From: Pelagibacterium flavum
GTDB lineage: Bacteria; Pseudomonadota; Alphaproteobacteria; Rhizobiales; Devosiaceae
Reading direction: 5' to 3'
NCBI RefSeq assembly: GCF_025854335.1
Contig: NZ_CP107716.1
Coordinates: 2,969,001 to 3,033,000, forward strand
DNA: 64,000 bases
A program made the position numbers and the translations under genes. Within the stretch, counting starts at the first letter, position 1, and the number at the start of each line of letters is the position of its first letter. Below, in pieces: positions 8,180 through 16,260 of this stretch. The notes beneath the pieces are model-generated. The model was not told where the DNA came from and ran no database searches. It saw only the letters and a program-made list of their open reading frames with translations.

Positions 8180-8617
8180 ATGAACCGACGCGGATTTTTC
8201 GCCACCGCGTCCGGCGCCGTTCTGGCCGCCCCCTTCATCGTCACCCGTGCCGTGGCCGCCGAACCGCAAGTGCGCCTGCGCGAGCTCTATGAAAAAGACA
8301 TGAGCTTTACCCCCTTCGCGCTTGAAAACGAGGGGGCACGCGTGGCCATCGAGGGCTTTATGGCGCCCCCGCTCAAGGCGGATTCCAATTTCTACGTTCT
8401 GACCAATATCCCCATGGCCGTCTGCCCGTTCTGCTCTTCGGAAACCGAATGGCCCAACGACATTCTGGCCGTCTATGCCCAGCGGGTGGTCGATACCATT
8501 CCCTTCAACGTCAAGATCATCACGCGCGGCACGCTCGAGTTGGGCACCTACACCGATCCCGAATTGGGCTTCGTCTCCCGCGTTCGCCTTGTCGATGCCG
8601 TGCAGGAACGCGCCTGA
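8180..8617 (+). CDS. Tat/Sec-exported DUF3299-like periplasmic protein of the metal ABC operon
   Basis: A 145-aa protein with an MNRRGFFATASGAVLAAPF leader (twin Arg, so possibly Tat). The mature part contains EGARVAIEGFMAPPLK, a CPFC motif (PMAVCPFCSS), and a C-terminal strand-rich segment. It resembles the DUF3299 proteins that accompany zinc-responsive zrg-type ABC operons. The CPFC could be a metal or redox site. It follows AAAGGAG and precedes the ATPase gene, with a REP palindrome in between. Function is inferred from neighbours. Confidence 0.65.
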   Translation: MNRRGFFATASGAVLAAPFIVTRAVAAEPQVRLRELYEKDMSFTPFALENEGARVAIEGFMAPPLKADSNFYVLTNIPMAVCPFCSSETEWPNDILAVYAQRVVDTIPFNVKIITRGTLELGTYTDPELGFVSRVRLVDAVQERA

Positions 8618-8678
8618 CCGTACCAAGCGGGTCGCCGCTCTCTGCAGGACACGACACGAACGTCTAGCCCCACCCGAT

Positions 8679-8705
8679 GTCATTCCGGGCCTTATGCCCG
8701 GAATC
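8679..8705. repeat. REP-like palindrome, copy B
   Basis: ATTCCGGGC and GCCCGGAAT arms around CTTAT, between the DUF3299-like gene and the ATPase gene of one presumed operon. Confidence 0.75.
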
Positions 8706-8756
8706 GATCATGACGCCTCTCCACGCCCCTGGCCCCTCGGCACCCCCAGCACGTCC

Positions 8757-9437
8757 ATGACCCTCGGCCTTACCATCACAGACCTTGCGGTCACCGCCCC
8801 CTCGGGAAGGACCCTGCTCGCGGTCCCCGCCTTCACCCTGGCGCCCGGCACCTGCCTTGGCGTGCGTGGCCCCTCGGGCGCGGGCAAATCGACCTTTCTT
8901 TTCGCCCTTGCCGGGCTGGCCGAAAACGCCAGAGGCGCCGTCACCTGGGACGCAACCGATCTGATGCCGCTTTCGGCTGAAGCGCGCGCCAAATTCCGCC
9001 GCCATCATGTCGGCATGGTGTTTCAGGACTTTCTGCTGTTCGAGGAACTGTCCGCCGCCGCCAACGCCGCCCTCCCCGGCGCCTATGCGTCCCGTGCCAG
9101 ACAATCGGGCATTGCCCAAACCGCCCAATCGGTCCTTGCCCGCCTCGGCATCACCCATGGCGCGCGCACCGTCGAGAGCTTTTCGGGAGGCGAGCGCCAG
9201 CGCGTCGCCATTGCCCGCGCCCTTGCGGCAAACCCCGAAATCATCCTCGCCGACGAACCCACCGCCAGCCTCGACCGCAAGACCGCAGATGCACTGATAA
9301 ACGATCTGGTCACCCTCGCCCGCGACGAGGGCAAGACCCTGATCGCCGTCAGCCACGATCCCGCCGTCCATTCCCGCATGGACCGGGTGATCGAAATCTT
9401 CGATGGCCGCATCGTTTCCGACGAGGCCCAGCCATGA
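8757..9437 (+). CDS. ABC transporter ATP-binding protein (LolD/MacB-like)
   Basis: A 226-aa ATPase with Walker A GPSGAGKS, Q-loop, signature FSGGERQR, Walker B IILADEP and switch His in VSHD. It belongs to the FtsE/LolD/MacB class, which works by mechanotransmission rather than by classical transport. Its stop overlaps the start of the next gene (ATGA), so the two form a unit. No good ribosome site precedes the ATG at 8757; translation from further upstream would read through the REP repeat, so 8757 is preferred. Confidence 0.85.
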   Translation: MTLGLTITDLAVTAPSGRTLLAVPAFTLAPGTCLGVRGPSGAGKSTFLFALAGLAENARGAVTWDATDLMPLSAEARAKFRRHHVGMVFQDFLLFEELSAAANAALPGAYASRARQSGIAQTAQSVLARLGITHGARTVESFSGGERQRVAIARALAANPEIILADEPTASLDRKTADALINDLVTLARDEGKTLIAVSHDPAVHSRMDRVIEIFDGRIVSDEAQP

Positions 9438-10762
9438 ACCCCCTCGCCCCGCTGTTCCGCGCCATCGAGTGGATGCCGGTTGTCTGGCAGGACATGACCG
9501 TGCTCATCGTCCTGCTCTTGCCCGCCATTATCGTCGGCGCCCTTGTCCTTTTCGGTTTTCGCCCCTTTGCGCTGGTTCGCGCCATGCTCTGGCGCTTCCG
9601 CTGGACCAATGTGCTGTTTGTTACCCTGATTGCCGTTTCGGTCGGCATCGGGGTAGGCCTGATTGCCCAGGAGCGCGGTTTGCGCCAGGGCACCGCTCGC
9701 GCCGCCGATCCGTTCGATCTGGTCATCGCAGCGCCGGGCAGCGAAATCACCATGCTGTTCGCCGCTGTCTATCTCCAGCCCTCGGACGTCCCCCTGCTCT
9801 CGGGCGAAATCTACGATCGGGTCGCCACGGCGCCCGACGTGTCGCTTGCCGCCCCCATCGCCTATGGCGACAGCTACAATAGCTTCCCCATCGTCGGCTC
9901 GACGGCCCAGTTCGTCACCCACATGTCCGATACGCTGGCCGAGGGCGAAATGTTTGCCACCCACACCGATGCGGTCATCGGCTCGCGCGTTGATCTTTCG
10001 ATTGGCGAAAATTTCTCCCCCGCCCATGGCGTTGGCGAGGTGGCCGAAGACGATGCCCACGCAAGTTTTCAATACACCGTATCGGGTCGCATGGCCCCCA
10101 CCGGCAGCCCCTGGGATCGCGCCATCATCGTGCCGGTCGAAGCGGTCTGGGAAATCCATGGCCTTGCCAATGGCCACGCCCCGCAAAACGCCGATCAACT
10201 CGGCCCGCCCTTCGATCCGGCCTATTTCCCCGGCACCCCGGCCATCCTGGTCTCCGCCGAACAGCTCTACGCCAATTACGCCCTGCGCGCCCAGTTCACC
10301 ACTGCCGAAACCATGGCGTTCTTCCCCGGCGCGGTCCTTGCCAGCCTTCACAGCCTTATGGGCGATGTGCGCCAGGTGATGAGTGTCATGGCGGTCGTGA
10401 CGCAAATCCTCGTCACCGCGGGCGTTCTGACCGGGCTCGTCATCCTCACGCGCCTGTTCGCCCGGCGCCTCGCCCTTTTGCGCGCGCTCGGCGCCCCGGC
10501 CCGGTTCGTCTTTTCGGTGGTCTGGTCCTACGCGGCCACGCTGATCGTCCTGGGCGCCATTGGGGGCGTCGCTGTGGGCTATGGCGCCTCGGCCATCATT
10601 TCCCGAATTGTCACCGAGCGCACCGACATCCTCGTCAACGCCACGCTCGGCTGGCCCGAATTCCATCTGGTTGCCGCCTTCGTCAGCCTCACGGTCATCC
10701 TTGCGCTGCTCCCGGCGTTCATCGCTCTGTCACGTCCCGTCGTTACCGATCTGCGCAGTTAA
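9434..10762 (+). CDS. FtsX/MacB-like ABC permease
   Basis: A 442-aa membrane protein. There is a hydrophobic helix near 23-45, another near 55-75, a large periplasmic domain (about 75-310), and three helices in the C-terminal FtsX domain (about 315-430, with LFARRLALLRALGAPARFVF). This is the MacB topology. It overlaps the ATPase gene by ATGA. Together with the DUF3299-like and His-rich proteins it suggests a zinc or copper handling system like zrgABCDE of Vibrio, but the substrate is not shown by sequence. Confidence 0.8.
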   Translation: MNPLAPLFRAIEWMPVVWQDMTVLIVLLLPAIIVGALVLFGFRPFALVRAMLWRFRWTNVLFVTLIAVSVGIGVGLIAQERGLRQGTARAADPFDLVIAAPGSEITMLFAAVYLQPSDVPLLSGEIYDRVATAPDVSLAAPIAYGDSYNSFPIVGSTAQFVTHMSDTLAEGEMFATHTDAVIGSRVDLSIGENFSPAHGVGEVAEDDAHASFQYTVSGRMAPTGSPWDRAIIVPVEAVWEIHGLANGHAPQNADQLGPPFDPAYFPGTPAILVSAEQLYANYALRAQFTTAETMAFFPGAVLASLHSLMGDVRQVMSVMAVVTQILVTAGVLTGLVILTRLFARRLALLRALGAPARFVFSVVWSYAATLIVLGAIGGVAVGYGASAIISRIVTERTDILVNATLGWPEFHLVAAFVSLTVILALLPAFIALSRPVVTDLRS

Positions 10763-10790
10763 GATATAACATTTGCACTGGAGCACGATC

Positions 10791-11303
10791 ATGATCCGCG
10801 CCGCCCTCTTTTCCCTCGCCCTTGTCGCAAGCCCGACCTTCGCGCAGGATGACCATTCCGACGAGCATCACGAAGAGCACGCGCAGGAGGAGGACGAGCA
10901 CGTCTCCGAAGCCAATGGCATCCGCGCCGTCCACGCCTGGGCCAACGCCACCGACGCTTCAACCGCTCTGGTCTATGTCGATATCGAGAACGGCTCGGAC
11001 GCGCTCGTGACCCTCATTGGCGCCGAAACCGAAATCGCCGCGTCAGCGGAAATCGTCGGGCTGGAAAACACTGGCGGCGAGCTCAGCTACACTGCCATCC
11101 CCGCCCTGCCCATCCCGGCCGGCGCCGATATGGTCTTTGCCCCCAACGGCCTCGCCATCGCCCTTTCCGGCCTCACCGGCCCCCTCGCCGAGGGCGAACA
11201 TTTCGATCTCGAACTGGAATTTGAGATCTTCCATCTCGACCTCGAAGTCGAAATCGAATCCGCCACCGCCACCCAGCACAGCCACGCCGGCCACAATCAC
11301 TGA
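10791..11303 (+). CDS. PCuAC-fold periplasmic protein with His-rich ends and no copper motif
   Basis: A 170-aa exported protein (signal peptide to about residue 18; ATG 10791 follows CTGGAG). The core (about 43-155) matches the copper chaperone PCu(A)C fold: AVHAWANATDASTALVYVDIENGSD, IPAGADMVFAPNG. However, the ligands H-x10-M-x21-H-x-M are absent: GLHIML is replaced by GLAIAL. Instead the N-terminus has HSDEHHEEH followed by acidic residues and the C-terminus ends HSHAGHNH. It probably binds a divalent metal such as zinc through these tails. It is the last gene of the 8180-11303 operon. Confidence 0.7.
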   Translation: MIRAALFSLALVASPTFAQDDHSDEHHEEHAQEEDEHVSEANGIRAVHAWANATDASTALVYVDIENGSDALVTLIGAETEIAASAEIVGLENTGGELSYTAIPALPIPAGADMVFAPNGLAIALSGLTGPLAEGEHFDLELEFEIFHLDLEVEIESATATQHSHAGHNH

Positions 11304-11331
11304 GCGGCAACCGGCCGGAAAAATTCGGCGA

Positions 11332-11664
11332 TCACCGGATTTTCAGCCTGGTGATCGCGTCCCCATTGAGGGTGAACGAAAACGTCAGCTTGACCGGACT
11401 GCCGGGGAAATCGCCGGCCACCGGGCCCTCGAGTATCCAGGTTCCCGCCTCCTCGCGCGCCGAAACGGGGGAGATTACCGCCCGCACCGCGATAGTGGCG
11501 TTTTCGATCCATTCCCGGATTTCCGCCTTGCCCTGCGGATGATGCCCGTCGCCTGAATCGTCGACCACGGCATCCTCGGCAAAGGCGGCGACCATGCCGT
11601 CGGCATCCAGCCTCCGGCCAGCGGCGAGATAGGCGGCAATGGGGGCGGGCAGATCGACGATCAT
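11332..11664 (-). CDS. NTF2-like (SnoaL) family protein
   Basis: A 110-aa protein of the nuclear transport factor 2-like fold: IAAYLAAGRRLDADGMVAAFAEDAVVDDSG and a G-K-EIREWI segment are typical. Members are cone-shaped small-ligand binders or isomerases and the ligand cannot be predicted. It is divergent from the HxlR regulator, 57 bp away, so it is the likely regulated gene. Confidence 0.8.
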   Translation of the reverse strand: MIVDLPAPIAAYLAAGRRLDADGMVAAFAEDAVVDDSGDGHHPQGKAEIREWIENATIAVRAVISPVSAREEAGTWILEGPVAGDFPGSPVKLTFSFTLNGDAITRLKIR

Positions 11665-11721
11665 TTTATCTCCTGGCAGATCTGTGTTGCGGGAAACTGA
11701 AGATGGCTCTAACCTGCCTCG

Positions 11722-12135
11722 ATGACAAGTGCAGACGAAAAAGTAGGGTACTTACCGAAAGGTAAGCGTTATTCCTATTCCGCGCTCAGCGGCGCCCAGA
11801 GCGTCCAGAACACGCTCCGGATCGTCGAAGGCCGCTGGAAGCTGGTCATCCTGTTCCAGTTGTTCGGCGGCCAGCGCCGCCGCTTTTCCGAACTCGAGCG
11901 CGCCATTCCCGGCATTTCGCAGAAGATGCTCATTCAGCAGCTCCGCCGGCTCGAAGAAGACGGGGTCGTCGCCCGCATCGTCCATCATCAGGTTCCGCCC
12001 AAGGTCGAATACCACCTGAACGAATGGGGCCAGGCGCTCTGCCCGGCGCTCGACGCGCTGCTCGTCTGGGCCGAAGCCGCACCCGAGCCTGTGCGTGACG
12101 CGCTGATATCGAGCGATCCTCCGCAAGAGGGTTAA
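11722..12135 (+). CDS. HxlR-family transcriptional regulator
   Basis: A 137-aa winged-helix protein with the family features VEGRWKLVILFQLFGGQRRRFSELERAIPGISQKMLIQQLRRLEEDGVV. No conserved redox cysteine lies at the N-terminus; the only Cys is near residue 110. HxlR proteins bind inverted repeats as dimers and often control a divergent neighbour, here the NTF2-like gene. A perfect palindrome lies inside codons 10-15. Confidence 0.88.
   Translation: MTSADEKVGYLPKGKRYSYSALSGAQSVQNTLRIVEGRWKLVILFQLFGGQRRRFSELERAIPGISQKMLIQQLRRLEEDGVVARIVHHQVPPKVEYHLNEWGQALCPALDALLVWAEAAPEPVRDALISSDPPQEG
11751..11766. promoter_or_regulatory. Candidate HxlR operator within the regulator's own coding start
   Basis: CTTACC and GGTAAG arms around GAAA form a perfect inverted repeat, and the left flank TA extends it. 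The site codes for YLPKGK in the regulator. Autoregulation is inferred. Confidence 0.5.
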
Positions 12136-12240
12136 GCTTGGCCCGAACACGCGCCCGTTAACCCAGGCTGGCCGCCTGCAACGAAACAGCAGCTGGCCGT
12201 TTTCCCTTGCACACCGAACCTCAACAAAGGAGTTCGCGCC

Positions 12241-12447
12241 ATGCAAGGCAAGAAAACCCACGAGCAGTTCGAAAGAAATCTCGAGCACAAATCCGACGTG
12301 CCCAAACCCGGCGAGGTCGACCGCCACCCCGAACAGTCCCACAGCCGCGCCCCGCGCGACAAGGACGCTCGCGACAGCGAGTACGCCGTCAGCCGCCACG
12401 GCATGAACCAGGAAGACCGCCAGCACAATTCCGGCGGCGATTCCTGA
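12241..12447 (+). CDS. Small hydrophilic protein of unknown function
   Basis: A 68-aa protein behind a good ribosome site (AAAGGAG, 9 nt upstream). It is very polar and rich in His, Asp, Glu, Arg and Lys, with no hydrophobic core or signal peptide, so it is probably disordered and cytoplasmic. No family recognised. It is followed by a repeat and a strong hairpin and may belong to the small stress-related proteins common in Hyphomicrobiales. Confidence 0.65.
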   Translation: MQGKKTHEQFERNLEHKSDVPKPGEVDRHPEQSHSRAPRDKDARDSEYAVSRHGMNQEDRQHNSGGDS

Positions 12448-12472
12448 ACCTTGTACTGGACGCGCTCTTAGA

Positions 12473-12516
12473 GCGTGTCCAGCAAAAGTGGAAACGGTTT
12501 TGCGGTTCGGACACGC
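12473..12516. repeat. Rhizobial-type intergenic palindrome
   Basis: GCGTGTCC (12473-12480) pairs with GGACACGC (12509-12516), and GCAAAA pairs with TTTTGC inside. The core AAAAGTGGAAAC with GGTTTTGC is familiar from dispersed repeats in Rhizobiales. Confidence 0.65.
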
Positions 12517-12532
12517 GACAAAACAAGGGCTT

Positions 12533-12569
12533 AGAGCCAAGGATTTGATTCAATCAAATCCTTGGCTCT
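12533..12569. terminator. Perfect 18-bp hairpin between convergent genes
   Basis: Arms 12533-12550 and 12552-12569 are fully complementary with a single C between them. It lies at the stop of the TlpA-like gene and after the 68-aa gene. There is no T-run; it may end transcription from both sides or be part of the neighbouring repeat. Confidence 0.6.
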
Positions 12570-13053
12570 AGGGCTCGATTAACGCCATCATTTCGGCGGC
12601 GGTATCCGCGTCTGACCACTGGACCGCCCCCTGCCGCCGGAAAACGATCTCTCCGCCGTCATCGACAACAAGCGTGCTCGGATATCCCAAAATCCCGAAC
12701 ACGCTCCCCACATTCCCCTCGATCTGCTGGTAACTCTCCAGCCCCACCCCCAGATCGCCGAGATAATCGGTAATCCGCTCATATCCGGCGGTATCGACCG
12801 AAACCACAACCAGTTCGCCCGGCTCCAGCCCCTGCGCAAACGCATCGAGTTGCGGCAATTCCTCAAGGCACGGCGCACACCAGGTCGCCCAGAAATGGAC
12901 GATCGTCGGCCCGCCTACCAGATCGGACAGCGCCGTCGTCTCCCCCGCCGCATCGCGCACGGTGATGGTCGACAGATCGGCTGCTGTCGCCTGTCCGGAT
13001 GCAACGCCGGGCACGAGCAGAGCGGCAATCAGCAAATTTCGGGCAATCCTCAT
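12568..13053 (-). CDS. TlpA/ResA-like thiol-disulfide oxidoreductase
   Basis: A 161-aa exported thioredoxin-fold protein. The ATG at 13053 gives a signal peptide (MRIARNLLIAALLVPGVASG) behind AGAAGG. The active site is FWATWCAPC, followed by ELPQLDAFA, and the cis-Pro lies in GYPSTLVVD. It probably keeps periplasmic cysteines reduced, for example in cytochrome c or copper proteins. No cytochrome maturation genes are adjacent. Convergent with the 68-aa gene. Confidence 0.85.
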   Translation of the reverse strand: MRIARNLLIAALLVPGVASGQATAADLSTITVRDAAGETTALSDLVGGPTIVHFWATWCAPCLEELPQLDAFAQGLEPGELVVVSVDTAGYERITDYLGDLGVGLESYQQIEGNVGSVFGILGYPSTLVVDDGGEIVFRRQGAVQWSDADTAAEMMALIEP

Positions 13054-13144
13054 CGCAACACCTTCTGTTCCGACCAATGTTTTCGCGCCGATCTCAATAT
13101 GCGCCTCATCCAGCCCATCGATGCCGTGCCTGTGGCCATCGCCG

Positions 13145-13174
13145 CTGGATTCCGGGAACAAGTCCCGGAATGAC
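13145..13174. repeat. REP-like palindrome, copy C
   Basis: CTGGATTCCGGGAA and its partner TTCCGGGACT-type arm; inverted relative to copy D 40 bp away. Confidence 0.75.
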
Positions 13175-13214
13175 AGAGTGAGTTTGAAGCAATACCATCT
13201 CCATACCCCAACAT

Positions 13215-13243
13215 GTCACCCCAGGACTTGTTCCCGGGGTCCA
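13215..13243. repeat. REP-like palindrome, copy D
   Basis: GTCACCCC and GGGGTCCA ends around a slightly diverged core, in opposite orientation to copy C. Confidence 0.7.
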
Positions 13244-13385
13244 TCTAAGGGCCTCTCAGCGCCCCACCCGGCAGTTATTCCCGCAACGTCTCGCCCAGTC
13301 GCCCTACCCCTTTCCCACGACACCCAAGTGACACACACGCCCATCGGCGCTATGTCGGGGACAAGACGCGTCCGAAGGCTTTGTC

Positions 13386-14900
13386 ATGCAAGAGATCATC
13401 CGCTCCATCCTGTCCTCCTCGGTCTATGACGTTGCGGTCGAAACCCCGCTCGAGAGGATGGGGCCGCTGTCCGACAAGCTCTCCCGCCCGGTCTTTCTCA
13501 AGCGCGAAGATCTTCAGCCGGTCTTTTCCTTCAAGCTGCGCGGCGCCTACAACAAGCTCGCCTCGCTCACCGATGCCGAGCGCCAGAAAGGCGTCATCTG
13601 CGCTTCTGCCGGCAATCATGCGCAGGGGCTGGCCTACTCTGCCACCCGCATGGGCACGCGCGCGGTCATCGTCATGCCCACCACCACACCTTCGATCAAG
13701 GTCGAGGCGGTCAAGCGCCTGGGCGGCGAAGTGGTGATAAAGGGCGACAGTTTCGATGACGCCCGCATTCACGCACTCGACCTGTGCGAAACCGAAAACC
13801 TCACCTTCGTCCACCCCTATGACGACCCCCAGGTCATCGCCGGCCAGGGCACCATCGGGGTCGAAATCCTGCGCCAGCATGGCGGCCCCATCGCGGCGAT
13901 CTATCTGCCCATCGGCGGCGGCGGGCTGGCTGCCGGGGTCGCGGCCTACGCCAAATTCCTGCGCCCCGACATCAAGCTGATCGGGGTCGAACCCGAAGAC
14001 GCCGCCTCGATGAAAGCCGCGCTGGCCGCCGGGCGTCCCGTGCCGCTGAATGAAGTGGGCATCTTTGCCGATGGCGTTGCCGTCAAGCAGGCGGGCGAGC
14101 ACACTTTCGACATCCTCAAGGACACGCTCGACGACATCGTCACCGTTTCGACCGACGAGATCTGCGCCGCCATCAAGGATGTGTTCGAACACACGCGCGC
14201 CATCGCCGAACCCGCGGGGGCCGTATCGCTGGCCGGGCTGCGCAAGCACGCTCCAACGCTCCAAACCCGTGGCGCCGCCATCGCCATCTGCTCGGGCGCC
14301 AACATCAATTTCGACCGTCTGCGCCACGTCGCCGAACGGGCCGAGTTGGGTGAGCGCGCCGAAGCGGTTCTGGCTGTCACGATCCCCGAAAAACCCGGCG
14401 CCTACCGCGCCTTTATCGGTCTTTTGGGCGCCCGCGCCATCACCGAATTCAACTACCGCATCGCGCCGGGCAATTCGGCGAACATCTTTGTCGGCATCGG
14501 GCTCAAGCGCGGCGATGCGGAAAAGGCCGAGATCATCGCCATGCTGCGTGAACACGGGCACACGGTTCTCGATCTGAGCGACAATGAGGTCGCCAAGCTG
14601 CACATCCGCTACATGGTCGGCGGCCGCGTCGAGGGCTTGAGAAACGAATTGCTCTACCGCTTTGAATTTCCCGAACGGCCCGGCGCGCTGCTCAAATTCC
14701 TCGAGGGCCTGGCGCCCGACTGGAATATTTCCCTGTTCCACTACCGCAATCACGGCTCGGACTATGGCCGCATCCTCATCGGCATCCAGGTTCCGCCCGC
14801 CGAGCGGGACGTGTTTGAAACCTATCTCGATACGCTGGGCTACGCCCATTGGGACGAAAGCGGCAACCCGGCCTATGCGATGTTCCTCGCACCGGCGTAA
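13386..14900 (+). CDS. ilvA: Threonine ammonia-lyase (threonine dehydratase), biosynthetic
   Basis: A 504-aa PLP enzyme converting threonine to 2-oxobutanoate, the first step of isoleucine synthesis in the cytoplasm. The PLP lysine lies in SFKLRGAYNKL, the substrate loop in SAGNHAQG, and the phosphate loop in GGGGLAAG. Two ACT-like domains (about 325-504) mark the long, isoleucine-inhibited form; length agrees. Preceded by GAAGG and a spacer with REP palindromes. ilvD, later in the pathway, is at 40149. Confidence 0.95.
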   Translation: MQEIIRSILSSSVYDVAVETPLERMGPLSDKLSRPVFLKREDLQPVFSFKLRGAYNKLASLTDAERQKGVICASAGNHAQGLAYSATRMGTRAVIVMPTTTPSIKVEAVKRLGGEVVIKGDSFDDARIHALDLCETENLTFVHPYDDPQVIAGQGTIGVEILRQHGGPIAAIYLPIGGGGLAAGVAAYAKFLRPDIKLIGVEPEDAASMKAALAAGRPVPLNEVGIFADGVAVKQAGEHTFDILKDTLDDIVTVSTDEICAAIKDVFEHTRAIAEPAGAVSLAGLRKHAPTLQTRGAAIAICSGANINFDRLRHVAERAELGERAEAVLAVTIPEKPGAYRAFIGLLGARAITEFNYRIAPGNSANIFVGIGLKRGDAEKAEIIAMLREHGHTVLDLSDNEVAKLHIRYMVGGRVEGLRNELLYRFEFPERPGALLKFLEGLAPDWNISLFHYRNHGSDYGRILIGIQVPPAERDVFETYLDTLGYAHWDESGNPAYAMFLAPA

Positions 14901-14912
14901 AGCGGCGCAGGC

Positions 14913-15893
14913 TCATGCACCCGCGTTCACGCCATCCACCTCGACGGTAACGTGCGAGAGTCTGCCGATCTTTGCGAGACGCGATTTGTAAGCCGAGGGC
15001 TGTCGAGGCTCGCTCGACACCAGCGAGACGATAGCCGCGTGATGGCCCGGCCCCACCTGCCAGACATGCAAATCGGCAATCCGGTCGATCTCGGTTTCGA
15101 GGGCCGAGCGGATTTGTCCCGGCAGATCATCGCTGTCGGGCGTCCGGTCGAGCAGAACACCGCCGGAATCGCGGATCAGGCCCCATGACCAGCGGGCAAT
15201 CACCAGCGCGCCGACAACGCCCATGGCCGGATCGGCCCAGTTCCAACCATAGCTGCGGCCCGCCAGCAGCGCCGCGATGGCCAGGATCGAGGTCAGCGCA
15301 TCGGCTAGAACGTGCAGATAGGCAGCGCGGAGATTGTTGTCGCGCGCGTGATTATGACGACCGTCATGGCTGTGGCCGTGCGCGCCGTCATCGTCGTGGT
15401 GATGATGGGCGTGCCCATGCCCGTGATGGTGGGAATGGTCGTCCCTGAGCAGCCATGCGCAGACCAGATTGACCACCAGCCCCAGACAGGCAACGGCGAT
15501 GGCCTGTTCAAAGCTGATCGCCACCGGATTGGCCAGCCGCGTCAGGCTCTCCCAGCCGATCAGCAGCGCGACCAGCGCCAGAATGATGGCACTGGCGAAA
15601 GCCCCGAGGTCTCCGAGCTTGCCGGTTCCGAAGGTGAAGCGCGGGTCGGCGGCGTGGCGGCGGGCATAGAGATAGGTCAGCGCGGTAATCAGCATCGCCC
15701 CGGCATGGGTGGACATGTGCCAGCCATCGGCAATCAGCGCCATCGAGCCATAGATCGCCCCGGCACCGATTTCGGCCACCATCATCGCGGCGGTCAGACC
15801 TATGACCAGCCAGACGCGCCCCTCGTTGCGCCGATGGTCGCTGCCGAGAAAATTGTGCCCATGGGTGTGGGCCGAAACATCGATTGCTGACAT
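14913..15893 (-). CDS. dmeF: Cobalt/nickel efflux CDF transporter
   Basis: A 326-aa cation diffusion facilitator with six membrane helices. The DmeF hallmarks are the His-containing N-terminus (AHTHGHNFLG) and a long His-rich cytosolic loop (HHHGHGHAHHHH, about residues 155-190). The metal site motif is HMSTHAGA in TM2. It exports divalent cations (Co, Ni in Rhizobium) by proton exchange. It follows dmeR by 26 nt on the same strand and is presumably co-transcribed under DmeR control. Confidence 0.9.
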   Translation of the reverse strand: MSAIDVSAHTHGHNFLGSDHRRNEGRVWLVIGLTAAMMVAEIGAGAIYGSMALIADGWHMSTHAGAMLITALTYLYARRHAADPRFTFGTGKLGDLGAFASAIILALVALLIGWESLTRLANPVAISFEQAIAVACLGLVVNLVCAWLLRDDHSHHHGHGHAHHHHDDDGAHGHSHDGRHNHARDNNLRAAYLHVLADALTSILAIAALLAGRSYGWNWADPAMGVVGALVIARWSWGLIRDSGGVLLDRTPDSDDLPGQIRSALETEIDRIADLHVWQVGPGHHAAIVSLVSSEPRQPSAYKSRLAKIGRLSHVTVEVDGVNAGA

Positions 15894-15919
15894 GGGGAAA
15901 CTCCCGCCGGTAAACCGGC

Positions 15920-16192
15920 CTATTTCATATAGGTTCGGATGATTTCGATCAGTTCCTGGCCGCCCGCATCGCGCAGCGCGTCGGTCTGGGGTTTCAGCAC
16001 ATGCTCGCGCAGATGGTCCTCCATCACCTCGGCGGTCAGTCCGCTCATCGCCCCGCGTGCCGAAGCGAGTTGGCGCAGAATTTCCGCGCAGGGCTTTTCA
16101 GCTTCCAGCGCGCGCTCGATCCCCTCGATCTGGCCCTTGAGCCGGCGCACCCTGGCCGTCAGCTTCTCTTTGTTGCGGATGGTGTGAGACAT
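15920..16192 (-). CDS. dmeR: DmeR, RcnR/FrmR-family metal-responsive repressor
   Basis: A 90-aa all-helical repressor of the CsoR/RcnR/FrmR family. The four nickel/cobalt ligands known in RcnR are all at the same positions: His3, Cys35, His60 and His64. The gene is directly upstream of dmeF. A palindromic operator lies 23 nt before its start. Metal binding should release the DNA and switch on dmeRF. Confidence 0.93.
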   Translation of the reverse strand: MSHTIRNKEKLTARVRRLKGQIEGIERALEAEKPCAEILRQLASARGAMSGLTAEVMEDHLREHVLKPQTDALRDAGGQELIEIIRTYMK

Positions 16193-16214
16193 GGCGATGG
16201 CAAACCCGATTTCA

Positions 16215-16235
16215 ATATAGTATAGGGGACTATAT
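16215..16235. promoter_or_regulatory. DmeR operator
   Basis: ATATAGT, seven bases ending in GGGG, then ACTATAT: perfect 7-bp arms. A G-tract flanked by TA-rich arms is the RcnR/DmeR operator style. It sits between dmeR and the divergent hydrolase-like gene, so it could control both. Confidence 0.8.
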
Positions 16236-16260
16236 TATAATTGGGCGCAATGGTGAAGCC

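Larger units (their letters stand above)
13054..13385. other. Spacer between TlpA-like gene and ilvA
   Basis: 332 bp divergent spacer. It holds two REP palindromes (13145-13174 and 13215-13243) and presumably both promoters; nothing else was seen. Confidence 0.6.
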
